A stretch of DNA of 64,000 bases, taken from positions 8,672,635 to 8,736,634 of the forward strand of contig NC_087079.1 of assembly GCF_026151205.1 (NCBI RefSeq), in the 5' to 3' direction. The notes below the pieces were generated by a model, which was not told the DNA's origin, did not search any database, and saw only the letters and a program-made list of their open reading frames with translations. Of the stretch, positions 1 to 11,600 are shown one piece after another. The stretch's first letter is position 1; every line of letters starts with the position of its first letter. The DNA is from Bolinopsis microptera (taxonomy: Eukaryota; Ctenophora; Tentaculata; Lobata; Bolinopsidae). A program made the position numbers and the translations under genes.

Positions 1-255
1 GGCTGAGAAATTTTGTATATTTTATTGTATGAAAATGAAACTTCATAGTTTTGTCACTATTATTCTGAATCCTATTTGACAACGCCTTAAGGATGAGAAC
101 GGCCACTGCGATTAATTTATTTAAAATCTTACTTGCACCATCCAAAAAGATAGTTAGGGATCGTTCACATATTGGATTATAAATTTATACTATCAGCTAT
201 CGGGCTATCCCTTTAGGTTAAGAATGGAGCAAGACGCAAGTTGGAAGTAAAAGAA

Positions 256-360
256 GTGTACAGTGTACAGTGTACAGTGTACAGTGTACAGTGTACAGTG
301 TACAGTGTACAGTGTACAGTGTACAGTGTACAGTGTACAGTGTACAGTGTACAGTGTACA
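256..360. repeat. Perfect heptamer microsatellite (GTGTACA)x15 beside a splice donor
   Basis: Fifteen perfect tandem copies of a 7-bp unit. On the minus strand the array begins ten bases after the exon 2 donor of the proximal CCP/SRCR gene, so it lies inside intron 2. The plus-strand frame reading through it only repeats VYSVQCT and is not a gene. The corresponding intron of the distal copy lacks the array. Confidence 0.97.
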
Positions 361-370
361 CGTTACCTAC

Positions 371-3300
371 CTCATCATGAGTGTGTCGTCGTGGTAGCAG
401 AAAACGTTGGTCATTCCAAACGGAATATCTTCAATTGGTTTCATTTTCTTGTCAGCTTTGATCTGCTTGCCGTGTCTGAATCCCATAGATCTACACATTG
501 CTCCGGCGGCTGCACCGTTAAAGTGGTCGTCACATGCTGCATACCAATCCCCAGAAGATCCATCAGCGTAATTATGTCTGGCCTTGGCCCGACCAGCGTT
601 CTCCATCTTGCTTGTTCCGGGAACCAGCTCAAATTCTATTGTGTACCAATCTTTTGGATCCACACAGTAAGGAAGTTCAAAGGTTCGGTCGCTTCTACAC
701 CAGCCTATGTCACCTTTCCAGGTTTCACTCATCATGTACCCACTGTTACACCTGTATCTTGCTTGGTCGACAATATCGTACATTTCGTTCTTTATTTCTT
801 CCACTCGATATCCATTATAGATCTCTTGAGGCATGTTGCAGGGCTCAGGGCTGCCAGGTTCCACGCAACGAGGCAGATTCTCAGGATCAACGTTTTCATT
901 ACGAGATCTTCCACACGCTCCCCAGCCATATTTGTCCTCGTAATCTTGTTCGCTGGAGCTAAATATTTGTGGATTCCTCAGCTCGAAGCCAGGATGGCAT
1001 CTGTATTCTCCGATGTAAGTCTCATACTCATCCCATTCCCATTCCCTCATCAAGTATCCGTTTTCGATCATGGCAGGGCAATAGTTGCGTTTTTCACAGC
1101 CTGTTGAGGAATCACCACATTGTATACGGTCGTAAACGTCACCGTAATACCGAGTTCCGTCCAGGCATTGATACAAACCTGCACGATTTCCGTCATATTC
1201 GGCATATTCTACTATAAATCTTGCATTTTCCAGCTCCTCAGGAAATTCGCACTCTGCTTTGACACATTGAGGCATATCAGATTTACCGCCCTCAACAGAG
1301 CAATACACTTCTGCTTCTCCTTCCATTTCATATCCAGGGTCACATTTGTATTCAACGGACCTACATGGTCTATCCAGATCAGCATGTTTTCTTGCGATGT
1401 ATCCATTTCCTAATTCCCTGAATACACAGGTGTCCCTCACACAGTTTGGTTGTCTGTTGATTGTATTGTCTGTTGTTTTGCAGTAAAACGATACAACTTC
1501 ACAGTCTTCATTCGATTCCAAGTTGTCTAACCTGTATCCCTCTTCACAACTATATCGATATGTTGTCACAGGATTTTCACAGCCTTCACATAGTTGATCA
1601 CTGCTAACGTAGTCTCTGTTATATATACCGGATAATTTCCCGTTATTGATGTCATTTGGAAAGTCACAATCCGCCTCCGGTTCAGCTTCGCACTCACATG
1701 CAGAACCACTATATAAACAACTTAATTTCACTTGTCCATTATCGCAGTAAATATCATCATCTTTCGTTGTATATTCAAATGTACCTTCCGCCATTCTCAG
1801 TCCTCGAGGAATTGTTAGGATCATATCTCTCACATGATCCATCATTTGTAGACCTGTAAGCTTGGTCATCTCATACATTCCAAATTTCCGGAATGCACCC
1901 TCCACAGTCTTACTGACTGCATCCATTTGAAATCTTTCCATTTTCCCGACGTGGGAGAAAAGTGGCAGATAAAAGCCACTAGCCCATGCAATGTCGTGAC
2001 CACTAAAGTATTCAGTAAAATCAAAGGCCATTGTAAGATGATTGTCGTTGTCTGACAAATTTTCACAACTTTGACTTCTTTCGTCAATTTTGTGAATTTT
2101 CTTTGCGACAAAGCAAGCAACATCTTCCCAATAGAAATTATCCATGATATCTGACCATGAACGGGTAAAGTCCTTGCAACTGTGTTCATAGATCTCTGAA
2201 AACTCTTCCATGACCAAGCACCCTAGCATTTCTACATTGTAATCTGTAAAATCATCAAGGGACATTCTTTCAATAGAAAACCTGTCCGAGCAGAAGTCCT
2301 GAAATCCCTGTTTAACTTCCATGACTTCGCAGAGGTACATTTCTACGTTTGCATTTACTTCAAACTCTAAATCTGCATCTACGTACGCCCCATAGCCTCC
2401 CCACACGCCATCAGAGTTTTTTTCCCTGGTATACCCGCCATTTAAACAACCTTCGGCGCTTTTTGGGACATTATCGAAAACTGTCACACTCTGATAAAAG
2501 CTACATGAGTGGCATCTTGGGAAATTGCTTTCAGAATTTCTATCGAACCAAGTACTGTAAGGGCACTTCTGACAGTTGCCGGATTTGGTTAGTCGATAAC
2601 CACCCTCGGAATCGCAGCTCTCTGAACATTTAAATGATCCATCTGAGTCTATCTTTGGATCCGCTCCACATTCAGAACTGTCTCTGAATTTGTACGAATT
2701 TTCTTCCGAGTATTCAAATGATTCTCCGTCGTAGTATTCCACATCATTTGCTTTATCAAGGTTTGATTCCACAGTTCCTTGCCCGGCATCATCGTCATAG
2801 AAAATCAAATGTATCATTATGGCACATTCTCCAGAAATAAGCGTGTTGCAGGTTGTGAAATGTGCCTCACATTCATCACTTTCAAGGCAAGGGAAGGGCC
2901 AGTTGTATTGTACAAAATCTCTAAGTCTTGCCTCACCACCAAGACTCATACAGTCTTGAGATTTTCCTACGTATTGGATAAACACACTTTTTTTCAAAGA
3001 TGGGGCATTCGTGTTATCTTTTACGCATTTGGTTCCCACTCCTTCCCATTCTGCAGAGCGATAACCATCCTCGCAATGTTGGTTTAGGTGAACGTCAACA
3101 CTCAAGATCTCCTCGTCTTTGACCCTGAGTTGATCGTGATTCATCTTCCACCCAAACTCTTTGAATGTCTCCGCATTATTAAGCATGTCGAAGATGATTC
3201 TTGTGTAATGGTCAGCAAGAGAAGCATAGTCATTGATCGAGTCTTTGTAAGCTTTGAATTTCAATAAAAAGCCGTGAGCATGCACTGCAACGTTGTTTGG

Positions 3301-5692
3301 TAGCATAGCCCGAACTTGAAGTTTGCTAAAGTGGTCTTTTTCGTCGTACTCAACAAATGCTTTTGCTTCGTAAAAGCCGATGGCAGATGCCTCCTTGAGA
3401 ATATCATTCAAGAAAGACCAGTCACCAGTCATGTCAACTTCCACGGAAACCTCACTTTGAAAAGATCCTTCTCCAAACATTTCATCAGGATCAACGCAAT
3501 CGCTTTCTTGTGTAGACCCAACCTGAAAAGTTGTTCCAACGTTGCAATATCCATTACAATATCCCTGCTCCTGGCCGTCTTCAAATTCGTCTGATGGACA
3601 TGGAATGCATCTTGACTTCAAACCAAAATCATAACCGTCTGCGAAATGACCTGCCGAACATGGTTTACATTGACCGTTTGTGAAATCCCCTTCCCAGCCA
3701 AAGCCATCGGGACACGTCATAACGTGCTGGGATGGTTCCATCCAGTAATCTCCGTCCCAGAAAAATTCATCTCTATCTGTGTCCAAACCTGAAACGATAC
3801 GGTGTTAAATTTTTATTATTGCAGGTACTGATCTAGAAAAATTGTAAATTATTCGGTGGCCATGATTCTTATGATCGTAATTGTCAATTGATGTAACAAT
3901 TCCCAATGAAGTTTAAATCTAAAGTTCCATTAAATGGATTGTCAGATTTACGTTAAAATTTCAAATCCAGGTAAAATTTTGAAAAATGTCATGTGAAAAG
4001 ATTAACCTGAAGGGAATTTGGCTTGGTAGAGGTTAGTTTAACCTGTTTGGAAGTCCCAGAGAGCAATAAAATTGATAATTTTGCTCCAAATGTGTGGCCT
4101 GCGGCGAGCATTCCTTCCAGTGATCGTCCCCAGAGCCTGCTCTCCCATTTATTTATTTTCAAAGCGTTTCTAAACTGCATAAAATTTGCAGTGACCCTGA
4201 TCATCTTGTCACAGCAAGCACATGGAGAAACCCCCAGAATATTAATAATAACTTAAACTGATGTTGCAAAAACACTTTTGCAAAACATTCAGCGATAGCT
4301 CTAGAAAAAAATCTTTCGCAAAAAAAAGCCAGGTTTAAAAAATTCCAGCTTACGTTAAGGTGCCAATTTTTTAACTTATTTTCAGCTACGACTATACATT
4401 ATTTTATATGCCTCCCGTTTTTCCCATAAAAGGTCCTAAATATAACGGGACAAAATGTGTAATTAATCAGATTAACGCAATTGAACAACTACAAAATGAT
4501 TTAAATCATTACTTTCACTTAACAGGAACAATCAAGTTGCTTAAACTTTTAGATCCGCAAAAATTGAGTGAGAAGGTGTGCGTGATCTGAGTACGAGTTG
4601 GCAGGCGAACACTCGCGGGGCAGAAATCAGCAGTTATTTCCAATCCACAAAGCAAGCAAAAGTAACTGAGTCAGCTCCTAAATTTCGCTAATAATTCGAC
4701 AAACTTACCCCATACCCTCTCGACTCTTCATCAGTTTAGTGAAGAAGAAAAATAACCATTTTCCTGAGCAGGGACGTAGCCAGGATTTTTCTTTGGGGGG
4801 GGGGCTTCGGCGTGCGAAGCGAGCAAGCTGTGGCAGGGGTCTGGGGGCGCAGACCCCAGCGGGGTCCAGGGGCGAAGCCCCTTGGCTGGGGCTAGGGGGC
4901 GCAGCCCCCCGGATTTTTTTTGCGAAATAGAGTGTTTTGGACGACATTTGGCATTAAAGAAATTTGTAGGACAGCAATAAACTGGGATCGAAAAGAATCA
5001 AGTACTCACGTAAATTTGGTAACTTCACAACAGCAATCTGCATTCTCCAATCAGAATTTACGACTTACATAGGCCTCATCGTCTTAAGATTTTGACATTT
5101 CCTACTACGGTCTAGGGGACACTATTGACTATTTATAGAAGTCTTCTAGAATGTTTGCTAGGATGTTATGACAGATATTTACTAATCCACAGTTCAAATC
5201 TTTGACTGACTGCAGTCATAAACACAGCCCAGTTACCAGGCGACCATGGGGACTAGGGGGCTTATCTTTTTTCTAGGGGGGCTGCCGCCCCCCTAGCCCC
5301 CCCTCCCCCCTGTCTACGTGCCTGGTCCTGAGCATGTGTTCTGTAGTAAACTCGCAAATAAACCGATGTAAACAAGGGCTATTATAATCATAGGTATAAT
5401 TAGGGTCTAGGGAGTCAACTGCTGTGTGACCCCCCGTTTAGAAATTGTGGTATCCGTCATACACTTAGTGTAATATTCACTGCCACAGAAACTTCGGTCT
5501 ATCCGAATTCTTTTCTAGCCTGATCGTCGGGGACAGCTTTGTGTATTGGTTACAATAAAGAAAAACTAAGAATATGATCCTACCTAGAGTTTCAGCGTAG
5601 TCTCCGATTCTGTCGATGATACTCTCCACAGAGTTGTGATGTTCTGTCAGAGAGCACTGCAATAACAGTGCTATCCACAGTACTCCAAGCAT
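371..5692 (-). CDS. Secreted GCC2-like/CCP(sushi)/SRCR protein, proximal tandem copy (3' exons outside window)
   Basis: Two exons, minus strand: exon 1 5584-5692 and exon 2 371-3788, joined G|GT at a phase-1 junction (tttcag acceptor). The start is placed at MLGVL by homology with the second copy, although an in-frame Met lies nine codons upstream. It opens with a signal peptide (MLGVLWIALLLQC), then an acidic stretch. Exon 2 encodes ~1138 codons: a Cys-rich GCC2/ephrin-receptor-like module (CKPCSAGHFAD, CIPCPSDEFEDG), a long middle region with a second such module, about five CCP/sushi-type repeats (for example YKCDPGYEMEG and CNSGYMM), and the beginning of an SRCR domain (CDDHFNGAAAGAMCRSMGF). 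The exon ends AG|GTAGGT in phase 2, so the rest of SRCR and the last exons lie left of position 1. Role is inferred from the families: extracellular recognition or adhesion. No transmembrane helix is seen in this part. The sister gene is at 8623-18201. Confidence 0.9.
3789..5583 (-). other. Intron 1 of the proximal CCP/SRCR gene
   Basis: Donor ctag|gtagga at 5583 and acceptor tttcag at 3789-3794, both on the minus strand. It contains a hAT-type element (4769-5324) and otherwise AT-rich sequence without a supported exon. Confidence 0.85.
4769..5324. mobile_element. Non-autonomous hAT-type element, copy 1
   Basis: A 556-bp element beginning CAGGGACGTAGCCAGG and ending in the near-inverse CTACGTGCCTG. 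It is flanked by 8-bp near-identical duplications (ttcctgag / gtcctgag, 7 of 8). Short imperfect terminal inverted repeats plus 8-bp target duplications are the hAT hallmark. The interior carries G-rich and C-rich runs (around 4795-4910 and 5270-5312) that could pair, and no transposase. A close relative lies at 28140-28717. It sits in intron 1 of the proximal CCP/SRCR gene. Confidence 0.85.
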
Positions 5693-8453
5693 AGATTTGT
5701 GTTTCGAGAAGTTTCTCACTTTCTTGCTAAGAATACACGAACTTGTCAGGTTTGAAAATGTTTTGTTTTGTTATTTCTTTAACATCTTCTAATATCATAC
5801 GGGGTAGTTCACATATTATGTAATCCAATAAGAAGGTATTCAGTATGTTTCCTATTAGATCTGGAGAGGGAAGACTATATTGGATCAAAAAGTGGTTCAG
5901 ATTGTATGCCACTTTTCGTTTGTTTTGAAAACGAAAAAACCCTCATCTTCTGCAGACACAAGATCAAGCAAAAGTCTAGAATGCCAAAATAGCCAGAATC
6001 TGGCTTATATAATATGTAAATTATTCCTGACTGAACGGTACATCCAAAGTATGTACAGCAGTACTGCAGTACATACTTCCTACATACTCGTAAACTTGAT
6101 GTGAACCGAATACTATACGAGACAATAACAATTTTCAACACAAAATAAAAAACATCAACCCTGATCCCTGTCATGAACAATTTAATCATGTTGTCAGTGG
6201 CAAGGCAGGATTAAATAATTTGGGATCTTGTAATTTAAGTTTACACAATAACCCACAAGCAGATTTTACGATAGGTCTACCGGAGTATGTAAAATGGTAC
6301 GTACTCAAATACGTAGTACGAACTCGAGTCACGTCAGTAAGGATTGGTTAGAGTCTAATCAGAGAAGCTAGGTCTAAGGTCCGTGATTATGAGGAATTAC
6401 AAAGTTTATATCCGACATTTTAAATAAGGATTATCCACGACTTCTGAATCCAAAAATCCATCAAGATGATATCAATACTGACTTTTGCGAACTGCGAAGA
6501 GTATTTGGTCATGATGCACTAGTGTCAGAAAGTCAGGAAGTCACACACATAACAAATCGAGAAAGCTAAAATGGATCTATGATCAAGCAAGTTCATGAGT
6601 AAATAGACCATTGTGGAGAGCGGCTTAGCTTGTGTTTTAAAGTGTGCATGACATTATTCAGCTGAAGGACTCCATACACATACGATATAAATTATGTTTG
6701 AAATCGGTGCTTACTAAGATTTCAATAGTTTCCAATGTGAGTTGAGGGATGACCAGTTGTATAACTGGTAAAAAGTATGAGCAATTTCTTTTCAGCTCAA
6801 AATTTATCAAGAGGGCATCAATACTGACTTTTGTGAAGAAAAATCAGTCAGGATGGACAAGGAGCTCTGAAAGTCAGAAAGTCACGCACGCAAATAAAAG
6901 AGAGCTAGAACGAACATGTTAAGCAAGAAGCAGGTTCAGCCATTGGACCACTGTACGTGGAGAGTGGAGAGTGGCATAGCTTGTTTTTAAAGTATGCTTG
7001 GGATTATGCATCAAAAGGAAGTTCGTAAGACAATGCTTACTAAGATTTAGTTATTTTCTAGTGCAATTTATAAATAATCTTTTTATTTACATGCAGTTCT
7101 AGTTGCATGAACATTGGACGTATATATAATAAGCATTCAGTTTAAAAAACATGAATTTAAATCCGAATCTTCTTGTATATACAATTTCTGAAGGGCTTGC
7201 AACTGGACAGTAGCTTGTCGCAGACAACCATCAGACGACCAATCCCCATTTATTATGTTTAACTGACATCGCGGTTTCGTGTATAAACAATTTTTCAGAG
7301 AAATCTCAACTATTCTGAGAATCTGTGATAAAAAGTAGGAAAATTGTTAATTCAAAATAACATTGATATTTACTCACTTGAGTCAGTCACCAGGCAACGT
7401 TTGGAAAATTGACTACAGCTCACTTCAAAGTGGCTGTTTGATGTTACTGGGCGGCGCTCAGCCTGTCATTCCGCCGAATCTCTATGTTTATGAACATAAT
7501 TTTTTAGTCGAAATCTTTTAAATCATTCAATTACATACAAATTACACAATGGAATAAACTACAAAAGTTTAATAGCCTGGGGTCCCCAGGTAAGTTTAAT
7601 GAAGCCTTTCAAGAGATGGCCCTGAGACCTTGTAGACAGCAAGCACCCGTTTTGAAATGTCAGTTATTTTATGTTGCGGACAGAGGCCACCTATGATAGA
7701 CATTTCTCCAGATACAACTACATGTCACGCCCAAATGTCACGTACGAAAGTCACGTACGAAAGTGGATTGTGGGTACCAAATATTACATATTCAAAGTGT
7801 GCACCATCGAAAAAAAATAAGAATAAAGTATCAGCATCTCAGCTAATATATAAGAAATAAGAATGATATTTCTAAGGTATAGATATAAATTTTACCACAA
7901 GTTCAAAGTCAGTGTTCCATTGTTCCAGTGGTTTTTTTTTTTTTTTTTTCTGATTTTGTGACATTTTCATATCAGTGTGAGCCCTCTATCTGATTATTCC
8001 TCAAAATAGTATTGTACATCTCTAAACAAGTGCTTTTTACTCAAAGTAAAATATACATACATCAATTTATTGTATTCAACGAGATATTTGAACATCTATG
8101 TAAGTTCTAATTAACTTTAAAATAATCTTGAACAAACTGTCCGTCCACGCTTATAATAACACTGATGTTAAACATGCTTTTTTTTTATCAAACTCATTTA
8201 GAAATAAAAGGGAACTATCTATAACTATCAATAATTTGAATATGAAATGAAATGAACCTCATGTCGTATATCATGCAATATCAGTGTTTAAACTGAATTT
8301 CTTATCTTTCAGATCAGTCGTTATTTTAAATAAAAATCATCGAAAAAATAATCGGAATTTAAAACTGAATAAGAATCTTTATATATCACAGAAAAAAAAG
8401 CTACTATACTAAACTTAAATCTGTAAAATGTTCTTTAAACTTAAGTAGTTCGA
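5693..8453. other. Intergenic region between the tandem CCP/SRCR genes
   Basis: AT-rich and without a supported gene. It holds a short hairpin near 6048-6078, in which AAGTATGTAC is answered by its inverse GTACATACTT. It also holds a diverged ~310-bp tandem duplication (about 6430-6720 and 6775-7060) and a poly-T run near 7932. The promoter of the proximal gene should lie just above 5692, but I see no clear TATA element. Confidence 0.6.
6430..7060. repeat. Diverged ~310-bp tandem duplication, two units
   Basis: Shared blocks in the same order, such as tcaatactgacttttg near 6473 and 6811, gaaagtcag followed by aagtcac near 6528 and 6872, and gtggagag followed by gcatagc/gcttagc near 6613 and 6966. 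No coding potential is seen. Confidence 0.6.
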
Positions 8454-8459
8454 TTTATT
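8454..8459 (-). promoter_or_regulatory. Probable polyadenylation signal AATAAA of the distal CCP/SRCR gene
   Basis: AATAAA on the minus strand about 165 bases downstream of the TAA at 8623-8625. Position and sequence fit, but transcript data are lacking. Confidence 0.5.
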
Positions 8460-8622
8460 TCATGACGTTCGCAAAAGTTATGTCGGGCTGACTTGTTTAG
8501 TCCATGCTTGATTGATGATGTCAACCCTTCAACCCATCCAGATCGTTGCTCTGCAACCATCTCGATGCGAAGCAAGAATACTAGTTGTATGTGAGATGTG
8601 GTCTTCCCCTTCGACGATGTCC

Positions 8623-11600
8623 TTAAAGGGGTTCCCAGAAGAGAAGTTGATGACTGCCATTGTAGTCCTCCTTCATATCGTCATCTTCAGAATACTCGGT
8701 TGGACAGTTGTGGTTTTTGTCTGGCCAGGGGTTCATGATTTGATCATTCATGTAGATATCACAGAAGAAGCAGTCGTACTCCTTTTTGTCCCCGGTAAAA
8801 CGAGCTTTGAACCCCTTCTTTAGACTGAATTTTCCTGAAATATAAAAAAAATCTATGTATTTGTTTTTGTATATGGGCACTTTCAAAAACATCTGTCACG
8901 GAAAAAATGTTAAAATTTGCCAAAAATCAGTTTTTGTGGCATAATTTGGTGGATAATTTTTGGAACGGGATGAAACTCCAGGATATGGTGTGCTATTCCC
9001 TAACCTTTACTATCTGCCACTTTTTGTTTCGATTTAGGGCTAAATCTGGTGGATAAAAGTGAAACAGACCAATCCACTTCAGGTGGCCTTTAAAAATATT
9101 TAATTCCATCTAAACTCCTAAAATATGATTGAGACTTAACAATAATCGTTATAACTTCATAATTTCATAAGTAGGGCCGGGATTTTTCTTAAGGGCCAAA
9201 TTTGGTGGATATATTTTTTTACCTCTTTTTTAAGACTGTTATTTGTTAGCTAACATCAATTTACTGGTCTTAAAATAATGCAAAGGCAATGTTAAATCTA
9301 TGGCATAAACTATGAAGTACAAGATTCAAGTTAAAAGGCTATTTTTGGTGGATATAAGTCAATATTAATTAGTTAAACACGTAAATGTTACCAAAATATA
9401 AATAAATAAGACATCATCATGATTAGAAACAGTTGAAAAAGATGAAATATAAGATGTTGAACATTTATGCATAAGGTACTATGGCATTTTAAACATTCAG
9501 GGCCAATTTGGTGGATAATTAACTCAAAAATACTTAAAATATCGACCTGGATATTTTGATATCCATCAATTTTGGCCTTAAAAGTCGGCTTGAGCTTATC
9601 ACATTTTGTGCTGAACAAGAAAAAGGTATAAACAAACCAATATCAGTGTATGATTTCATAATCGAGCAAATCTAAGGCCAGAAATAGTGGATAAAAAAGC
9701 AAATTTAACCGTTTTTAAGCTAATTTCTTAGGCATTTATCCACCAAAAACGGCCCTAAATGGAGAATGTTTGGAACGTTTACTTGAAACTATAGCCCTTC
9801 TTTTCGACCTCAGAGCAATGATTTTCAGCTCTTTCGACCTTAAGATATAATTATTGGGCGTTGAAAGTGGATCACATACGTTATCAGTCAAGAAATCGTT
9901 ATTTCAATCACTGAGGTAGGTTATTCACATTTAATATCCACCAATTTTAACCTTAAAAGTCGTCTTGGACTGAAAATTCTTTTGAACTGACTCAGCAAAG
10001 GGGATTTTCTATCTATAAACAGTTGTAGTTTCATGATAGAACACATCTAGGGCCAAAAATAGTGGATACAAAGCAAATTTTCCCGTTTTAGTACTTTTAT
10101 CCACCAAAAACAGCTCTAAAGGCTGAAAGGAAACAGTTTGTTAAGTTCGTATGAAACTATATCCATTCATTATGGCCCTAGAGCAATAATTGTATACATT
10201 TTCAGCTTCTAGACGAGATAATTGGGGTCTAACAATGGATAACCTGCATTATTGACTCAGCAATTGACTTAAAATTAAATCAATCTTGAAGCTCCAATAT
10301 ATCCACCAAAAATGGCCTAAAAATTAAATCTTCTATGCTATCATAAACTTGAAACGATTTCCAACCTGATCCGTTCACTGAGTAAAGCTGGTGAACTTGT
10401 TGACCAATATAATTTTTTCAGTTGAAAATTTTCGGTATTGAATTTTATTTCATCGTTTTATTATCCACCATATCTAGCCTTAAAATTGAAATCTTTCTTT
10501 ATTTTCGCCTTTTATCATAGAGGCATATCGATTTGCTACAATTCTATCTTTAAATAATCACCATAAATTAACCACACGTAAAGTTACAGGCCAACAAATG
10601 ATATATCCACCAAACCCCTCTGAAAAGTATATCCACCATTATTAGCCCTGATTTAAATGCGTGTATCTCTGCTCATAGACATAGTAGACATTTTATTCTT
10701 TTTGTAAAAGTTGAACTATCGCAAATCCTATGCTGAAAAAAAGTTTAATCAAAATATTGAGTTTATCCACCAAATGAGAGCTTCTAGAAGTTGAAATTTT
10801 TCCCGTGACAGATTCGTTAACATAGTTTTTGAAAGTGCCCATATGTCATACAATATTCTGTATTAAACTATTGATATCATTCTTTCTGGTAAATTATTAT
10901 AGTTTACTCGATAAATAAATTTACCAATATGCTACCAATATAGCGTTATTAATTCATTTGAAATGAAATGGAATGAGGTATTTATATCCCGCTCATATGA
11001 TTAACCAACAACACAAGGAAGGTGGTTGACCATGTCAGAGCGGCTGACTGTGAGTGAATGTGTAAAAGTGAACAAAAGTGTAACTCATCATAAGGCAAAG
11101 ACAAAATTAAAACATCTTTTATTGTAAACCACACAAAACTAGTATAATATATATTGATCCCAGCCTTATCGCTTAAAAACGTATTCTAATAGAGAATAGC
11201 CGCGGTAAATCGTGGTTTTACTGCAAAGCAACTATAGTTAGATTTGTTTTAATCACCAGTAACTTACCATTTGTGGTGTAATGGACTCCTTCCTTAAAAT
11301 ATTCTGTTTTGTAGTCATCTCCACTTTCTAGGTGTACCCCTCCCCACTCCACACGTACGTCCATGTTCTTTAGCTTCATCTCTTTTCCTTCTTTCAAAAC
11401 CTGAAAATCAAAAACTAGATCGAAATTTTGCTTACAAACAAGCTGGCGATATATAAGGCCTTTAAAGAAAAGAGTCCTACTGTAAAATTTCAAGAAAAAG
11501 ATAATCAAGTTGAATACTATTTAAAAACACTTACAAGACCTGTCTCTTATGAATTCGATCATTGTTAAATATTAACGAAATATTTATCTGAACATACTTT

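Noticed and set aside
241-1107. 288-codon plus-strand frame starting in the heptamer array
   Set aside because: It is the complement of the proximal CCP/SRCR exon fused to microsatellite translation, with no domain or splice context.
2779-3087. 102-codon plus-strand frame present identically at 16004-16312
   Set aside because: Its duplication only reflects the near-identical CCP/SRCR exon on the other strand.
4739-4947. Gly/Ala/Pro-rich frames on both strands (63 and 80 codons), and similar C/G-run frames at 50711-50893
   Set aside because: They are translations of G/C runs in hAT-type elements.
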